Counted from the stretch's first letter, positions 13,901 through 28,849 are shown. The stretch is DNA of 64,000 nt from Muraenolepis orangiensis (GCA_027704905.1 JANIIK010000801.1:5001-69000), one strand, 5' to 3'. The notes: a model not told the origin generated them from the sequence alone. Numbers and translations are program-made.

Positions 13901-16900
13901 ACTTGGCAATGTTAGCATTGGCTACCCTTGGCTAAGTTAGCGTTAGCTACACTTGGCTAAGTTAGTGTTGGCTACACTTGGCTAAGTTAGCGTTGGCTAC
14001 ACTTGGGTATGTTAGAGAAGGCTACACTTGGCTATGTTAGTGTTGTCTACACTTGGCAATGTTACATTGGCTACCCTTGGCTAAGTTAGCGTTGGCTACA
14101 CTTGGCTATGTTATAGTAGGCTACACTTGGCTATGTTAGTGTTGTCTACACTTGGCAACGTTACATTGGCTACCCTTGGCTAAGTTAGCGTTGGCTACAC
14201 TTGGCTATGTTAGAGTAGGCTACACTTGGCTATGTTATTGTTGGCTTCTAATGGCCATGTAAGTGTTTGCTACTCTTGACTAAGTTAGCGTTGGCTACAC
14301 TTGCCTAAGTTAGCCCTTGCTACACTTGGCTAAGTTAGCGTTTGCTACACTTGGCAATGTTAGCATTGGCTACCCTTGGCTAAGTTAGCGTTGGCTACAC
14401 TTGGCTAAGTTAGTGTTAGCTACACTTAGCTAAGTTAGTGTTGGCTACACTTGGCTATGTTAGAGTAGGCTACACTTGGCTAAGTTAAACTTTGTTACAC
14501 TTGGCTATGTTAGAGTAGGCTACACTTGGCTATGTTAGTGTTGGCAACACTTGGCTATGTTAGAGTAGGCTACACTTGGCTAAGTTAAAGTTTGCTACAC
14601 TTGGCTATGTTAGGGTAGGCTACACTTGGCCATGTAAGTGTTTGCTACTCTTGGCAAAGTTAGCATTGGCTACACTTGTTTAAGTTAGCGTTGCTACTCT
14701 TGGCTAAGTTAGCATTTGCTACTCTTGGCTACGCTAGCGTTTGATACTCTTGGCAAAGTTATCGTTGGCTACACTGGGCAATGTTAGCATTGGCTACCCT
14801 TGGCTAAGTTAGCATTGGCTAGACTTGGCTAAGTTAGTGTTGGCTACACTTGGCTAAGTTAGCGTAGGCTACACTTGGCTATGTTAGAGTAGGCTACCCT
14901 TGGCTGTTAGTGTTGGCTACTATTGGCCATGTAAGTGTTTGCTACTCTTGACTAAGTTAGCATTGGCTACACTTGGCTAAGCTAGCGTTTGATACTCTTG
15001 GCAAAGTTAGCGTTGGCTACACTGGGCAATGTTAGCATTGGCTACTCTTGGCAAAGTTAGTGTTGTCTACACTTGGCTAAGTTAGCGTTGGCTACACTTG
15101 GCTAAGTTAGTGTTGGCTACACTTGGCTAAGTCAGCGTTGGCTACACTTGGCTATGTTAGAGTAGGCTACACTTGGCTATGTTAGTGTTGGCTACTATTG
15201 GCCATGTAAGTGTTTGCTACTCTTGACTAAGTTAGCATTGGATACACTTGGCTAAGTTAGCGTTGCTACTCTTGGCTAAGTTAGCATTTGCTACTCTTGG
15301 CTACGCTAGCGTTGGCTACTCTTGGCAATGTTAGCATTGGCTACCCTTGGCTAAGTTAGCGTTGGCTACACTTGGCTATGTTAGAGTAGGCTACACTTGG
15401 CAACGTTAGCATTGGCTACCCTTGGCTATGTTAGAGTAGGCTACACTGGGCTATGTTAATGTTGGCTACTATTGGCCATGTAAGTGTTTGCTACTCTTGG
15501 CTAAGCTAGCGTTTAATACTCTTGGCAAAGTTAGCGTTGGCTACACTCTGCAATGTTAGCATTGGCTACCCTTGGCTAAGTTAGCTTTGGCTACACTTGC
15601 CTAAGTTAGCCCTCGCTACACTTGGCTAAGTTAGCGTTTGCTACACTTGGCAATGTTAGCATTGGCTACCCTTGGCTAAGTTAGCGTTGGCTACACTTGG
15701 CTAAGTTAGTGTTAGCTACACTTAGCTAAGTTAGTGTTGGCTACACTTGGCTATGTTAGAGTAGGCTACACTTGGCTAAGTTAAACTTTGTTACACTTGG
15801 CTATGTTAGAGTAGGCTACACTTGGCTATGTTAGTGTTGGCAACACTTGGCTATGTTAGAGTAGGCTACACTTGGCTAAGTTAAAGTTTGCTACACTTGG
15901 CTATGTTAGGGTAGGCTACATTTGGCCATGTAAGTGTTTGCTACTCTTGGCAAAGTTAGCATTGGCTACACTTGTTTAAGTTAGCGTTGCTACTCTTGGC
16001 TAAGTTAGCATTTGCTACTCTTGGCTACGCTAGCGTTTGATACTCTTGGCAAAGTTATCGTTGGCTACACTGGGCAATGTTAGCATTGGCTACCCTTGGC
16101 TAAGTTAGCGTTGGCTACACTTGGCTAAGTTAGTGTTGGCTACACTTTGCTAAGTTAGCATTGCTACTCTTGGCTAAGTTAGCATTTGCAACTCTTGGCT
16201 AAGCTAGCGTTTGCTACTCTTGGCAATGTTAGCATTGGCTACCCTTGGCTAAGTTAGTATTGGCTAGACATGGCTAAGTTAGTGTTGGCTACACTTGGAT
16301 ACGTTAGCGTAGGCTACACATGGCAATGTTAGAGTAGGCTACACTTGGCTATGTTAGTGTTGGCTACTATTGGCCATGTAAGTGTTTGCTAATCTTGGCT
16401 AAGTTAGCATTTGCTACTCTTGGCTAAGCTAGCGTTGGCTACACTTGGCAATGTTAGCATTGGCTACCCTTGGCAAAGTTAGCGTTGGCTACACTTGGCT
16501 AAGTTAGTGTTGCTACTCTTGGCAAAGTTAGCATTTGCTACTCTTGGCTAAGCTAGCGTTTGCTACTCTTGGCAAAGTAAGCGTTGGCTAAACTGGAAAA
16601 TGTTAGCATTGGCTACCCTTGGCTAAGTTAGCGTTGGCTACACTTGGCTAAGTTAGTGTTGGCTACACTTTGCTAAGTTAGCGTTGGCTACACTTGGCTA
16701 TGTTAGAGTAGGATACACTTGGCTGTTAGTGTTGGCTACTATTGGCCATGTAAGTGTTTGCTACTCTTGACTAAGTTAGCATTGGCTACACTTGGCTAAG
16801 TTAGCGTTGCAACTCATGACTAAGTTAGCATTTGCTACTCTTGGTTAAGCTAGCGTTTGCTACTCTTGGCAAAGTTAGCGTTGGCTACACTGGGCAATGT

Positions 16901-19350
16901 TAGCATTGGCTACCCTTGGCTAAGTTAGCGTTGGCTACACTTGGCTAAGTTGGCGTTGGCTAAACTTGGCTAAGTTAGTGTTGGCTACACTTGGCTAAGT
17001 TAGTGTTGGCTACACTTGGCAATGTTAGCATTGGCTACCCTTGGCTAAGTTAGCATTGGCTACCCTTTGCTAAGTTAGCGTTGGCTACACTTGGCTAAGT
17101 TAGTGTTAGCTACACTTAGCTAAGTTAGTGTTGGCTACACTTGGCTATGTTAGAGTAGGCTACACTTGGCTAAGTTAAACTTTGTTACACTTGGCTATGT
17201 TAGAGTAGGCTACACTTGGCTAAGTTAAAGTTTGCTACACTTGGCTATGTTAGAGTAGGCTACACTTGGCCATGTAAGTGTTTGCTACTCTTGACAAAGT
17301 TAGCATTGGCTACACTTGTTTAAGTTAGCGTTGCTACTCTTGGCTAAGTTAGCATTTGCTACTCTTGGCTACGCTAGCGTTTGATACTCTTGGCAAAGTT
17401 ATCGTTGGCTACACTGGGCAATGTTAGCATTGGCTACCCTTGGCTAAGTTAGCGTTGGCTACACTTGGCTAAGTTAGTGTTGGCTACACTTTGCTAAGTT
17501 AGCATTGCTACTCTTGGCTAAGTTAGCATTTGCAACTCTTGGCTAAGCTAGGGTTTGCTACTCTTGGCAATGTTACATTGGCTACCCTTGGCTAAGTTAG
17601 TATTGGCTAGACTTGGCTAAGTTAGTGTTGGCTACACTTGGCTACGTTAGCGTAGGCTACACTTGGCAATGTTAGAGTAGGCTACACTTGGCTATGTTAG
17701 TGTTGGCTACTATTGGCCATGTAAGTGTTTGCTACTCTTGGCAAAGTTAGCATTGGATACACTTGGCTAAGTTACCGTTGCTAATCTTGGCTAAGTTAGC
17801 ATTTGCTACTCTTGGCTAAGCTAGCATTGGCTACACTTGGCAATGTTAGCATTGGCTACCCTTGGCAAAGTTAGCGTTGGCTACACTTGGCTAAGTTAGT
17901 GTTGCTACTCTTGGCAAAGTTAGCATTTGCTACTCTTGGCTAAGCTAGCGTTTGCTACTCTTGACAAAGTAAGCGTTGGCTAAACTGGAAAATGTTAGCA
18001 TTGGCTACCCTTGGCTAAGTTAGCGTTGGCTACACTTGGCTAAGTTAGTGTTGGCTACACTTTGCTAAGTTAGCGTTGGCTACACTTGGCTATGTTAGAG
18101 TAGGATACACTTGGCTGTTAGTGTTGGCTACTATTGGCCATGTAAGTGTTTGCTACTCTTGACTAAGTTAGCATTGGCTACACTTGGCTAAGTTAGCGTT
18201 GCAACTCTTGACTAAGTTAGCATTTGCTACACTTGGCTATGTTAGGGTAGGCTACACTTGGCCATGTAAGTGTTTGCTACTCTTGGCAAAGTTAGCATTG
18301 GCTACACTTGTTTAAGTTAGCGTTGCTACTCTTGGCTAAGTTAGCATTTGCTACTCTTGGCTACGCTAGCGTTTGATACTCTTGGCAAAGTTATCGTTGG
18401 CTACACTGGGCAATGTTAGCATTGGCTACCCTTGGCTAAGTTAGCATTGGCTAGACTTCTCTAAGTTAGTGTTGGCTACACTTGGCTATGTTAGAGTAGG
18501 ATACACTTGGCTGTTAGTGTTGGCTACTATTGGTCATGTAAGTGTTTGCTACTCTTGACTAAGTTAGCATTGGCTACACTTGGCTAAGTTAGCGTTTCAA
18601 CTCTTGACTAAGTTAGCATTTGCTACCCTTGGCTAAGTTAGCGTTGGCTACACTTGGCTAAGTTGGCGTTGGCTAAACTTGGCTAAGTTAGTGTTGGCTA
18701 CACTTGGCTAAGTTAGTGTTGGCTACACTTGGCAATGTTAGCATTGGCTACCCTTGGCTAAGTTAGCGTTGGCTACACTTGGCTAAGTTAGTGTTGGCTA
18801 CACTTGGCTAAGTTAGCGTTGGCTACACTTGGGTATGTTAGAGAAGGCTACACTTGGCTATGTTAGTGTTGTCTACACTTGGCAATGTTACATTGGCTAC
18901 CCTTGGCTAAGTTAGCGTTGGCTACACTTGGCTATGTTAGAGTAGGCTACACTTGGCTATGTTAGTGTTGTCTACACTTGGCAACGTTACATTGGCTACC
19001 CTTGGCTAAGTTAGCGTTGGCTACACTTGGCTATGTTAGAGTAGGCTACACTTGGCTATGTTATTGTTGGCTTCTAATGGCCATGTAAGTGTTTGCTACT
19101 CTTGACTAAGTTAGCGTTGGCTACACTTGCTTAAGTTAGCCCTTGCTACACTTGGCTAAGTTAGCGTTTGCTACACTTGGCAATGTTAGCATTGGCTACC
19201 CTTGGCTAAGTTAGCGTTGGCTACACTTGGCTAAGTTAGTGTTAGCTACACTTAGCTAAGTTAGTGTTGGCTACACTTGGCTATGTTAGAGTAGGCTACA
19301 CTTGGCTAAGTTAAACTTTGTTACACTTGGCTATGTTAGAGTAGGCTACA
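10916..19350 (+). repeat. Large higher-order block, copy 2 (about 8.43 kb)
   Basis: Near-identical tandem copy of the preceding block. The offset is 8507 bp up to about 15.57 kb and 8432 bp after it, because three whole monomers (75 bp) present at about 7.08-7.16 kb are absent at about 15.58 kb. The GACTTCTCTAAG variant at 10021 recurs at 18453, confirming the shorter offset. A gain or loss of an exact multiple of the monomer is what unequal exchange or slippage in register would produce. Confidence 0.75.
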
Positions 19351-20620
19351 CTTGGCTATGTTAGTGTTGGCAACACTTGGCTATGTTAGAGTAGGCTACA
19401 CTTGGCTATGTTAGGGTAGGCTACACTTGGCCATGTAAGTGTTTGCTACTCTTGGCAAAGTTAGCATTGGCTACACTTGTTTAAGTTAGCGTTGCTACTC
19501 TTGGCTAAGTTAGCATTTGCTACTCTTGGCTACGCTAGCGTTTGATACTCTTGGCAAAGTTATCGTTGGCTACACTGGGCAATGTTAGCATTGGCTACCC
19601 TTGGCTAAGTTAGCATTGGCTAGACTTCTCTAAGTTAGTGTTGGCTACACTTGGCTATGTTAGAGTAGGATACACTTGGCTGTTAGTGTTGGCTACTATT
19701 GGTCATGTAAGTGTTTGCTACTCTTGACTAAGTTAGCATTGGCTACACTTGGCTAAGTTAGCGTTTCAACTCTTGACTAAGTTAGCATTTGCTACCCTTG
19801 GCTAAGTTAGCGTTGGCTACACTTGGCTAAGTTGGCGTTGGCTAAACTTGGCTAAGTTAGTGTTGGCTACACTTGGCTAAGTTAGTGTTGGCTACACTTG
19901 GCAATGTTAGCATTGGCTACCCTTGGCTAAGTTAGCGTTGGCTACACTTGGCTAAGTTAGTGTTGGCTACACTTGGCTAAGTTAGCGTTGGCTACACTTG
20001 GGTATGTTAGAGAAGGCTACACTTGGCTATGTTAGTGTTGTCTACACTTGGCAATGTTACATTGGCTACCCTTGGCTAAGTTAGCGTTGGCTACACTTGG
20101 CTATGTTAGAGTAGGCTACACTTGGCTATGTTAGTGTTGTCTACACTTGGCAACGTTACATTGGCTACCCTTGGCTAAGTTAGCGTTGGCTACACTTGGC
20201 TATGTTAGAGTAGGCTACACTTGGCTATGTTATTGTTGGCTTCTAATGGCCATGTAAGTGTTTGCTACTCTTGACTAAGTTAGCGTTGGCTACACTTGCT
20301 TAAGTTAGCCCTTGCTACACTTGGCTAAGTTAGCGTTTGCTACACTTGGCAATGTTAGCATTGGCTACCCTTGGCTAAGTTAGCGTTGGCTACACTTGGC
20401 TAAGTTAGTGTTAGCTACACTTAGCTAAGTTAGTGTTGGCTACACTTGGCTATGTTAGAGTAGGCTACACTTGGCTAAGTTAAACTTTGTTACACTTGGC
20501 TATGTTAGAGTAGGCTACACTTGGCTATGTTAGTGTTGGCAACACTTGGCTATGTTAGAGTAGGCTACACTTGGCTAAGTTAAAGTTTGCTACACTTGGC
20601 TATGTTAGGGTAGGCTACAC
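18280..20620 (+). repeat. 1169-bp tandem duplication in satellite
   Basis: The rare AGACTTCTCTAAG variant at 18453 appears again at 19622, 1169 bp away, and the surrounding order of variants (GGTCATG form, GTTTCAACTC form, GGCTTCTAATGG form) is repeated with it. The first copy lacks one TAAAGTTTGC monomer near 19.4 kb that the second copy keeps near 20.58 kb. Limits are approximate. Confidence 0.7.
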
Positions 20621-23600
20621 TTGGCCATGTAAGTGTTTGCTACTCTTGGCAAAGTTAGCATTGGCTACACTTGTTTAAGTTAGCGTTGCTACTCTTGGCT
20701 AAGTTAGCATTTGCTACTCTTGGCTACGCTAGCGTTTGATACTCTTGGCAAAGTTATCGTTGGCTACACTGGGCAATGTTAGCATTGGCTACCCTTGGCT
20801 AAGTTAGCATTGGCTAGACTTGGCTAAGTTAGTGTTGGCTACACTTGGCTAAGTTAGCGTAGGCTACACTTGGCTATGTTAGAGTAGGCTACCCTTGGCT
20901 GTTAGTGTTGGCTACTATTGGCCATGTAAGTGTTTGCTACTCTTGACTAAGTTAGCATTGGCTACACTTGGCTAAGCTAGCGTTTGATACTCTTGGCAAA
21001 GTTAGCGTTGGCTACACTGGGCAATGTTAGCATTGGCTACTCTTGGCAAAGTTAGTGTTGGCTACACTTTGCTAAGTTGGCGTTGGCTAAACTTGGCTAA
21101 GTTAGTGTTGGCTACACTTGGCTAAGTTAGTGTTGGCTACACTTGGCAATGTTAGCATTGGCTACCCTTGGCTAAGTTAGCGTTGGCTACACTTGGCTAA
21201 GTTAGTGTTGCTACTCTTGGCAATGTTAGCATTTGCTACTCTTGGCTAAGCTAGCGTTTGCTACTCTTGGCAAAGTAAGCGTTGGCTAAACTGGAAAATG
21301 TTAGCATTGGCTACCCTTGGCTAAGTTAGCGTTGGCTACACTTGGCTAAGTTAGTGTTGGCTACACTTTTCTAAGTTAGCGTTGGCTACACTTGGCTATG
21401 TTAGAGTAGGATACACTTGGCTGTTAGTGTTGGCTACTATTGGCCATGTAAGTGTTTGCTACTCTTGACTAAGTTAGCATTGGCTACACTTGGCTAAGTT
21501 AGCATTGCAACTCTTGACTAAGTTAGCATTTGCTACTCTTGGTTAAGCTAGCGTTTGCTACTCTTGGCAAAGTTAGCGTTGGCTACACTGGGCAATGTTA
21601 GCATTGGCTACCCTTGGCTAAGTTAGCGTTGGCTACACTTGGCTAAGTTGGCGTTGGCTAAACTTGGCTAAGTTAGTGTTGGCTACACTTGGCTAAGTTA
21701 GAGTAGGCTACACTTGGCTATGTTAGTGTTGGCTACTATTGGCCATGTAAGTGTTTGCTACTCTTGACTAAGTTAGCATTGGCTACACTTGGCTAAGTTA
21801 GCGTTGCTATTCTTGGCTAAGTTAGCATTTGCTACTCTTTGCTAAGCTAGCGTTTGCTACTCTTGGCAAAGTTAGCGTTGGCTACACTGGGCAATGTTAG
21901 CATTGGCTACCCTTGGCTAAGTAACCGTTGGCTACACTTGGCTAAGTTAGTGTTGGTTACACTTGGCTATGTTAGCGTTGGCTACACTTGGCTATGTTAG
22001 AGTAGGCTACACTTGGCTATGTTAGTTTTGGCTACTATTGGCCATGTAAGTGTTTGCTACTCTTGACTAAGTTAGCATTGGCTACACTTGGCTAAGTTAG
22101 CGTTGGCTACACTTGGCTATGTTAGAGTAGGCTACACTTGGCAACATTAGCATTGGCTACCCTTGGCTATGTTAGAGTAGGCTACACTGGGCTATGTTAA
22201 TGTTGGCTACTATTGGCCATGTAAGTGTTTGCTACTCTTGGCTAAGCTAGCGTTTAATACTCTTGGCAAAGTTAGCGTTGGCTACACTCTGCAATGTTAG
22301 CATTGGCTACCCTTGGCTAAGTTAGCGTTGGCTACACTTGTCTAAGTTAGTGTTGGCTACACTTGGCTAAGTTAGCGTTGGCTACCCTTGGCTAAGTTAG
22401 CGTTGGCTACACTTGCCTAAGTTAGCCCTTGCTACACTTGGCTAAGTTAGCGTTTGCTACACTTGGCAATGTTAGCATTGGCTACCCTTGGCTAAGTTAG
22501 CGTTGGCTACACTTGGCTAAGTTAGTGTTAGCTACACTTAGCTAAGTTAGTGTTGGCTACACTTGGCTATGTTAGAGTAGGCTACACTTGGCTAAGTTAA
22601 TTTTTGTTACACTTGGCTATGTTAGAGTAGGCTACACTTGGCTATGTTAGTGTTGGCAACACTTGGCTATGTTAGAGTAGGCTACACTTGGCTAAGTTAA
22701 AGTTTGCTACACTTTGCTATGTTAGGGTAGGCTACACTTGGCCATGTAAGTGTTTGCTACTCTTGGCAAAGTTAGCATTGGCTACACTTGTTTAAGTTAG
22801 CGTTGCTACTCTTGGCTAAGTTAGCATTTGCTACTCTTGGCTACGCTAGCGTTTGATACTCTTGGCAAAGTTATCGTTGGCTACACTGGGCAATGTTAGC
22901 ATTGGCTACCCTTGGCTAAGTTAGCGTTGGCTACACTTGGCTAAGTTAGTGTTGGCTACACTTTGCTAAGTTTGCGTTGCTACTCTTGGCTAAGTTAGCA
23001 TTTGCAACTCTTGGCTAAGCTAGCGTTTGCTACTCTTGGCAAAATTAGCATTGGCTACCCTTCGCTAAGTTAGCATTGGCTAGACTTGGCTAAGTTAGTG
23101 TTGGCTACACTTGGCTAAGTTAGCGTAGGCTACACTTGGCTATGTTAGAGTAGGCTACCCTTGGCTGTTAGTGTTGGCTACTATTGGCCATGTAAGTGTT
23201 TGCTACTCTTGACTAAGTTAGCATTGGCTACACTTGGCTAAGCTAGCATTTGATACTCTTGGCAAAGTTAGCGTTGGCTACACTGGGCAATGTTAGCATT
23301 GGCTACTCTTGGCAAAGTTAGTGTTGGCTACACTTTGCTAAGTTGGCGTTGGCTAAACTTGGCTAAGTTAGTGTTGGCTACACTTGGCTAAGTTAGTGTT
23401 GGCTACACTTGGCAATGTTAGCATTGGCTACCCTTGGCTAAGTTAGCGTTGGCTACACTTGGCTAAGTTAGTGTTGCTACTCTTGGCAAAGTTAGCATTT
23501 GCTACTCTTGGCTAAGCTAGCGTTTGCTACTCTTGGCAAAGTAAGCGTTGGCTAAACTGGAAAATGTTAGCATTGGCTACCCTTGGCTAAGTTAGCGTTG

Positions 23601-24406
23601 GCTACACTTAACTAAGTTAGTGTTGGCTACACTTTGCTAAGTTAGCGTTGGCTACACTTGGCTATGTTAGAGTAGGATACACTTGGCTGTTAGTGTTGGC
23701 TACTATTGGCCATGTAAGTGTTTGCTACTCTTGACTAAGTTAGCATTGGCTACACTTGGCTAAGTTAGCATTGCAACTCTTGACAAAGTTAGCATTTGCT
23801 ACTCTTGGTTAAGCTAGCGTTTGCTACTCTTGGCAAAGTTAGCGTTGGCTACACTGGGCAATGTTAGCATTGGCTACCCTTGGCTAAGGTAGCGTTGGCT
23901 ACACTTGGCTAAGTTGGCGTTGGCTAAACTTGGCTAAGTTAGTGTTGGCTACACTTGGCTAAGTTAGTGTTGGCTACACTTGGCAATGTTAGCATTGGCT
24001 ACCCTTGGCTAAGTTAGCGTTGGCTACACTTGGCTAAGTTAGTGTTGGCTACACTTTGCTAAGTTAGCGTTGGCTACACTTGGCTAAGTTAGTGTTAGCT
24101 ACACTTAGCTAAGTTAGTGTTGGCTACACTTGGCTATGTTAGAGTAGGCTACACTTGGCTAAGTTAAACTTTGTTACACTTGGCTATGTTAGAGTAGGCT
24201 ACACTTGGCTATGTTAGTGTTGGCAACACTTGGCTATGTTAGAGTAGGCTACACTTGGCTAAGTTAAAGTTTGTTACACTTGGCTATGTTAGAGTAGGCT
24301 ACACTTGGCTATGTTAGTGTTGGCAACACTTGGCTATGTTAGAGTAGGCTACACTTGGCTAAGTTAAAGTTTGCTACACTTGGCTATGTTAGGGTAGGCT
24401 ACACTT

Positions 24407-26300
24407 GGCCATGTAAGTGTTTGCTGCTCTTGGCAAAGTTAGCATTGGCTACACTTGTTTAAGTTAGCGTTGCTACTCTTGGCTAAGTTAGCATTTGCTA
24501 CTCTTGGCTACGCTAGCGTTTGATACTCTTGGCAATGTTATCGTTGGCTACACTGGGCAATGTTAGCATTGGCTACCCTTGGCTAAGTTAGCGTTGGCTA
24601 CACTTGGCTAAGTTAGTGTTGGCTACACTTTGCTAAGTTAGCGTTGCTACTCTTGGCTAAGTTAGCATTTGCAACTCTTGGCTAAGCTAGCGTTTGCTAC
24701 TCTTGGCAATGTTAGCATTGGCTACCCTTCGCTAAGTTAGCATTGGCTAGACTTGGCTAAGTTAGTGTTGGCTACACTTGGCTAAGTTAGTGTTAGCTAC
24801 ACTTGGCTAAGTTAGTGTTTGCTACACTTGGCAATGTTAGCATTGGCTACCCTTGGCTAAGTTAGCGTTGGCTACACTTGGCTAAGTTAGTGTTGGCTAC
24901 ACTTGGCTAAGTTAGCGTTGGCTACACTTGGCAATGTTACATTGGCTACCCTTGGCTAAGTTAGCGTTGGCTACACTTGGCTATGTTAGAGTAGGCTACA
25001 CTTGGCTATGTTAGTGTTGGCAACACTTGGCTATGTTAGAGTAGGCTACACTTGGCTAAGTTAAAGTTTGCTACACTTGGCTATGTTAGGGTAGGCTACA
25101 CTTGGCCATGTAAGTGTTTGCTACTCTTGGCAAGTTAGCATTGGCTACACTTGTTTAAGTTAGCGTTGCTACTCTTGGCTAAGTTAGCATTTGCTACTCT
25201 TGGCTACGCTAGCGTTTGATACTCTTGGCAATGTTATCGTTGGCTACACTGGGCAATGTTAGCATTGGCTACCCTTGGCTAAGTTAGCGTTGGCTACACT
25301 TGGCTAAGTTAGTGTTGGCTACACTTTGCTAAGTTAGCGTTGCTACTCTTGGCTAAGTTAGCATTTGCAACTCTTGGCTAAGCTAGCGTTTGCTACTCTT
25401 GGCAATGTTAGCATTGGCTACCCTTCGCTAAGTTAGCATTGGCTAGACTTGGCTAAGTTAGTGTTGGCTAAACTTGGCTAAGTTAGTGTTAGCTACACTT
25501 GGCTAAGTTAGTGTTTGCTACACTTGGCAATGTTAGCATTGGCTACCCTTGGCTAAGTTAGCGTTGGCTACACTTGGCTAAGTTAGTGTTGGCTACACTT
25601 GGCTAAGTTAGCGTTGGCTGCACTTGGCAATGTTACATTGGCTACCCTTGGCTAAGTTAGCGTTGGCTACACTTGGCTATGTTAGAGTAGGCTACACTTG
25701 GCTATGTTAGTGTTGGCAACACTTGGCTATGTTAGAGTAGGCTACACTTGGCTAAGTTAAAGTTTGCTACACTTGGCTATGTTAGGGTAGGCTACACTTG
25801 GCCATGTAAGTGTTTGCTACTCTTGGCAAAGTTAGCATTGGCTACACTTGTTTAAGTTAGCGTTGCTACTCTTGGCTAAGTTAGCATTTGCTACTCTTGG
25901 CTACGCTAGCGTTTGATACTCTTGGCAATGTTATCGTTGGCTACACTGGGCAATGTTAGCATTGGCTACCCTTGGCTAAGTTAGCGTTGGCTACACTTGG
26001 CTAAGTTAGTGTTGGCTACACTTTGCTAAGTTAGCATTGCTACTCTTGGCTAAGTTAGCATTTGCAACTCTTGGCTAAGCTAGCGTTTGCTACTCTTGGC
26101 AATGTTAGCATTGGCTACCCTTCGCTAAGTTAGCATTGGCTAGACTTGGCTAAGTTAGTGTTGGCTAAACTTGGCTAAGTTAGTGTTGGCTACACTTGGC
26201 TAAGTTAGTGTTGGCTACACTTGGCAATGTTATCATTGGCTACCCTTGGCTAAGTTAGCGTTGGCTACACTGGGCAATGTTAGCATTGGCTACCCTTGGC
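24407..26300 (+). repeat. About 697-bp higher-order repeat, 2-3 copies
   Basis: The GGCCATGTAAGTG ruler monomer occurs at 24407, 25104 and 25800, spacings of 697 and 696 bp, with the same series of variants following each time (TTGTTTAAG, CTACGCTAGCG, TTATCG, CCTTCGCTAAG). The third copy fades out near 26.3 kb. Confidence 0.7.
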
Positions 26301-28849
26301 TAAGTTAGTGTTGGCTACACTTGGCTAAGTTGGCGTTGGCTAAACTTGTCTAAGTTAGTGTTGGCTACACTTGGCTATGTTAGAGTAGGCTACACTTGGC
26401 TATGTTAGTGTTGTCTACACTTGGCAATGTTACATTGGCTACCCTTGGCTAAGTTAGCGTTGGCTACACTTGGCTATGTTAGAGTAGGCTACACTTGGCT
26501 ATGTTAGTGTTGTCTACACTTGGCAACGTTACATTGGCTACCCTTGGCTAAGTTAGCGTTGGCTACACTTTGCTATGTTAGAGTAGGCTACACTTGGCTA
26601 TGTTATTGTTGGCTTCTATTGGCCATGTAAGTGTTTGCTACTCTTGACTATGTTAGCGTTGGCTACACTTGGCTATGTTAGAGTAGGCTACACTTGGCTA
26701 TGTTAGTGTTGTCTACACTTGGCAACGTTACATTGGCTACCCTTGGCTAAGTTAGCGTTGGCTACACATGGCTAAGTTAGTGTTGGCTACCCTTGGCTAA
26801 GTTAGCGTTGGCTACTCTTGTCTAAGCTAGCGTTTGATACTCTTGGCAAAGTTAGCATTGGCTATACTGGGCAATGTTAGCATTGGCTACCCTTGGCTAA
26901 GTTAGCGTTGGCTATACTTGGCTAAGTTAGTGTTGGCTACACTTGGCTAAGCTAGCGTTTGCTACTCTTGGCAAAGTTAGCGTTGGCTACACTTGGCAAT
27001 GTTAGCATTGGCTACACTTGGCTAAGTTAGCGTTGGCTACACTTGGCTAAGTTAGTGTTGGCTACCCTTGGCTAAGTTAGCGTTGGCTACACTTGGCTAA
27101 GTTAGTGTTGGCTACACTTGGCTAAGCTAGCGTTTGCTACTCTTGGCAAATTAGCGTTTTGTCTACACTGGGCAATGTTAGCATTTGCTACCCTTGGCTA
27201 AGTTAGCGTTGGCTACACTTGGCTAAGTTAGTGTTGGCTACACTTGGCTAAGTTAGCGTTGGCTACACTAGGCTATGTTAGAGTAGGCTACACTTGGCTA
27301 AGTTAAAGTTTGCTACACTTGGCTATGTTAGAGTAGGCTACACTTGGCCATGTAAGTGTTTGCTACTCTTGACAAAGTTAGCATTGGCTACACTTGGCTA
27401 AGCTAGCGTTTGATACTCTTGGCAAAGTTAGCGTTGGCTACACTGGGCAATGTTAGCATTGGCTACCCTTGGCAAAGTTAGCGTTGGCTACACTTTGCTA
27501 AGTTGGCGTTGGCTAAACTTGGCTAAGTTAGTGTTGGCTACACTTGGCTAAGTTAGTGTTGGATACACTTGGCAATGTTAGCATTGGCTACCCTTGGCTA
27601 AGTTAGCATTGGCTACACTTGGCTATGTTAGAGTAGGCTACACTTGGCAATGTTAGTGTTGGCTACTATTGGCCATGTAAGTGTTTGCTACTCTTGGCTA
27701 AGTTAGCATTGGCTACCCTTGGCTAAGTTAGCGTTGGCTACACTTGGCTAAGTTAGTGTTGGCTACACTTGGCTAAGCTAGCGTTTGCTACTCTTGGCAA
27801 AGTTAGCGTTGGCTACACTTGGCAATGTTAGCATTGGCTACCCTTGGCTAAGTTAGCGTTGGCTACACTTGGCTAAGTTAGTGTTGGCTACCCGTGGCTA
27901 AGTTAGCGTTGGCTACACTTGGCTAAGGTAGTGTTGGCTACACTTGGCTAAGCTAGCGTTTGCTACCCTTGGCTAAGTTAGCGTTGGCTACACTTGGCTA
28001 AGTTAGTGTTGGCTACACTTGGCTAAGTTAGCATTGGCAACACTTGGCTATGTTAGAGTTGGCTACACTTGGCTAAGTTAAAGTTTGCTACACTTGGCAA
28101 TGTTAGAGTAGGCTACACTTGGCCATGTAAGTGTTTGCTACTCTTGGCAAAGTTAGCATTGGCTACACTTGGCTAAGCTAGCGTTTGATACTCTTGGCAA
28201 AGTTAGCGTTGGCTACACTGGGCAATGTTAGCATTGGCTACCCTTGGCAAAGTTAGCGTTGGCTACACTTGGCTAAGTTAGTGTTGGCTACACTTGGCAA
28301 TGTTAGCATTGGCTACCCTTGGCTAAGTTAGCATTGGCTACCCTTGGCTAAGTTAGCGTTGGCTACACTTGGCTATGTTAGAGTAGGCTACACTTGGCTA
28401 TGTTAGTGTTGGCTACTATTGGTCATGTAAGTGTTTGCTACTCTTGACTAAGTTAGCATTGGCTACACTTGGCTAAGTTAGCGTTGCTACTCTTGGCTAA
28501 GTTAGCATTTGCTACTCTTTGCTAAGCTAGCGTTTGCTACTCTTGGCAAAGTTAGCGTTGGCTACACTGGGCAATGTTAGCATTGGCTACCCTTGGCTAA
28601 GTTACCGTTGGCTACACTTGGCTAAGTTAGTGTTGGCTACACTTGGCTAAGTTAGCGTTGGCTACACTTGGCTATGTTAGAGTAGGCTACACTTGGCTAT
28701 GTTAGTGTTGGCTACTATTGGCCATGTAAGTGTTTGCTACTCTTGGCTAAGTTAGCATTGGATACACTTGGCTAAGTTAGCGTTGCTACTCTTGGCTAAG
28801 TTAGCATTTGCTACTCTTGGCTAAGCTAGCGTTGGCTACACTTGGCAAT

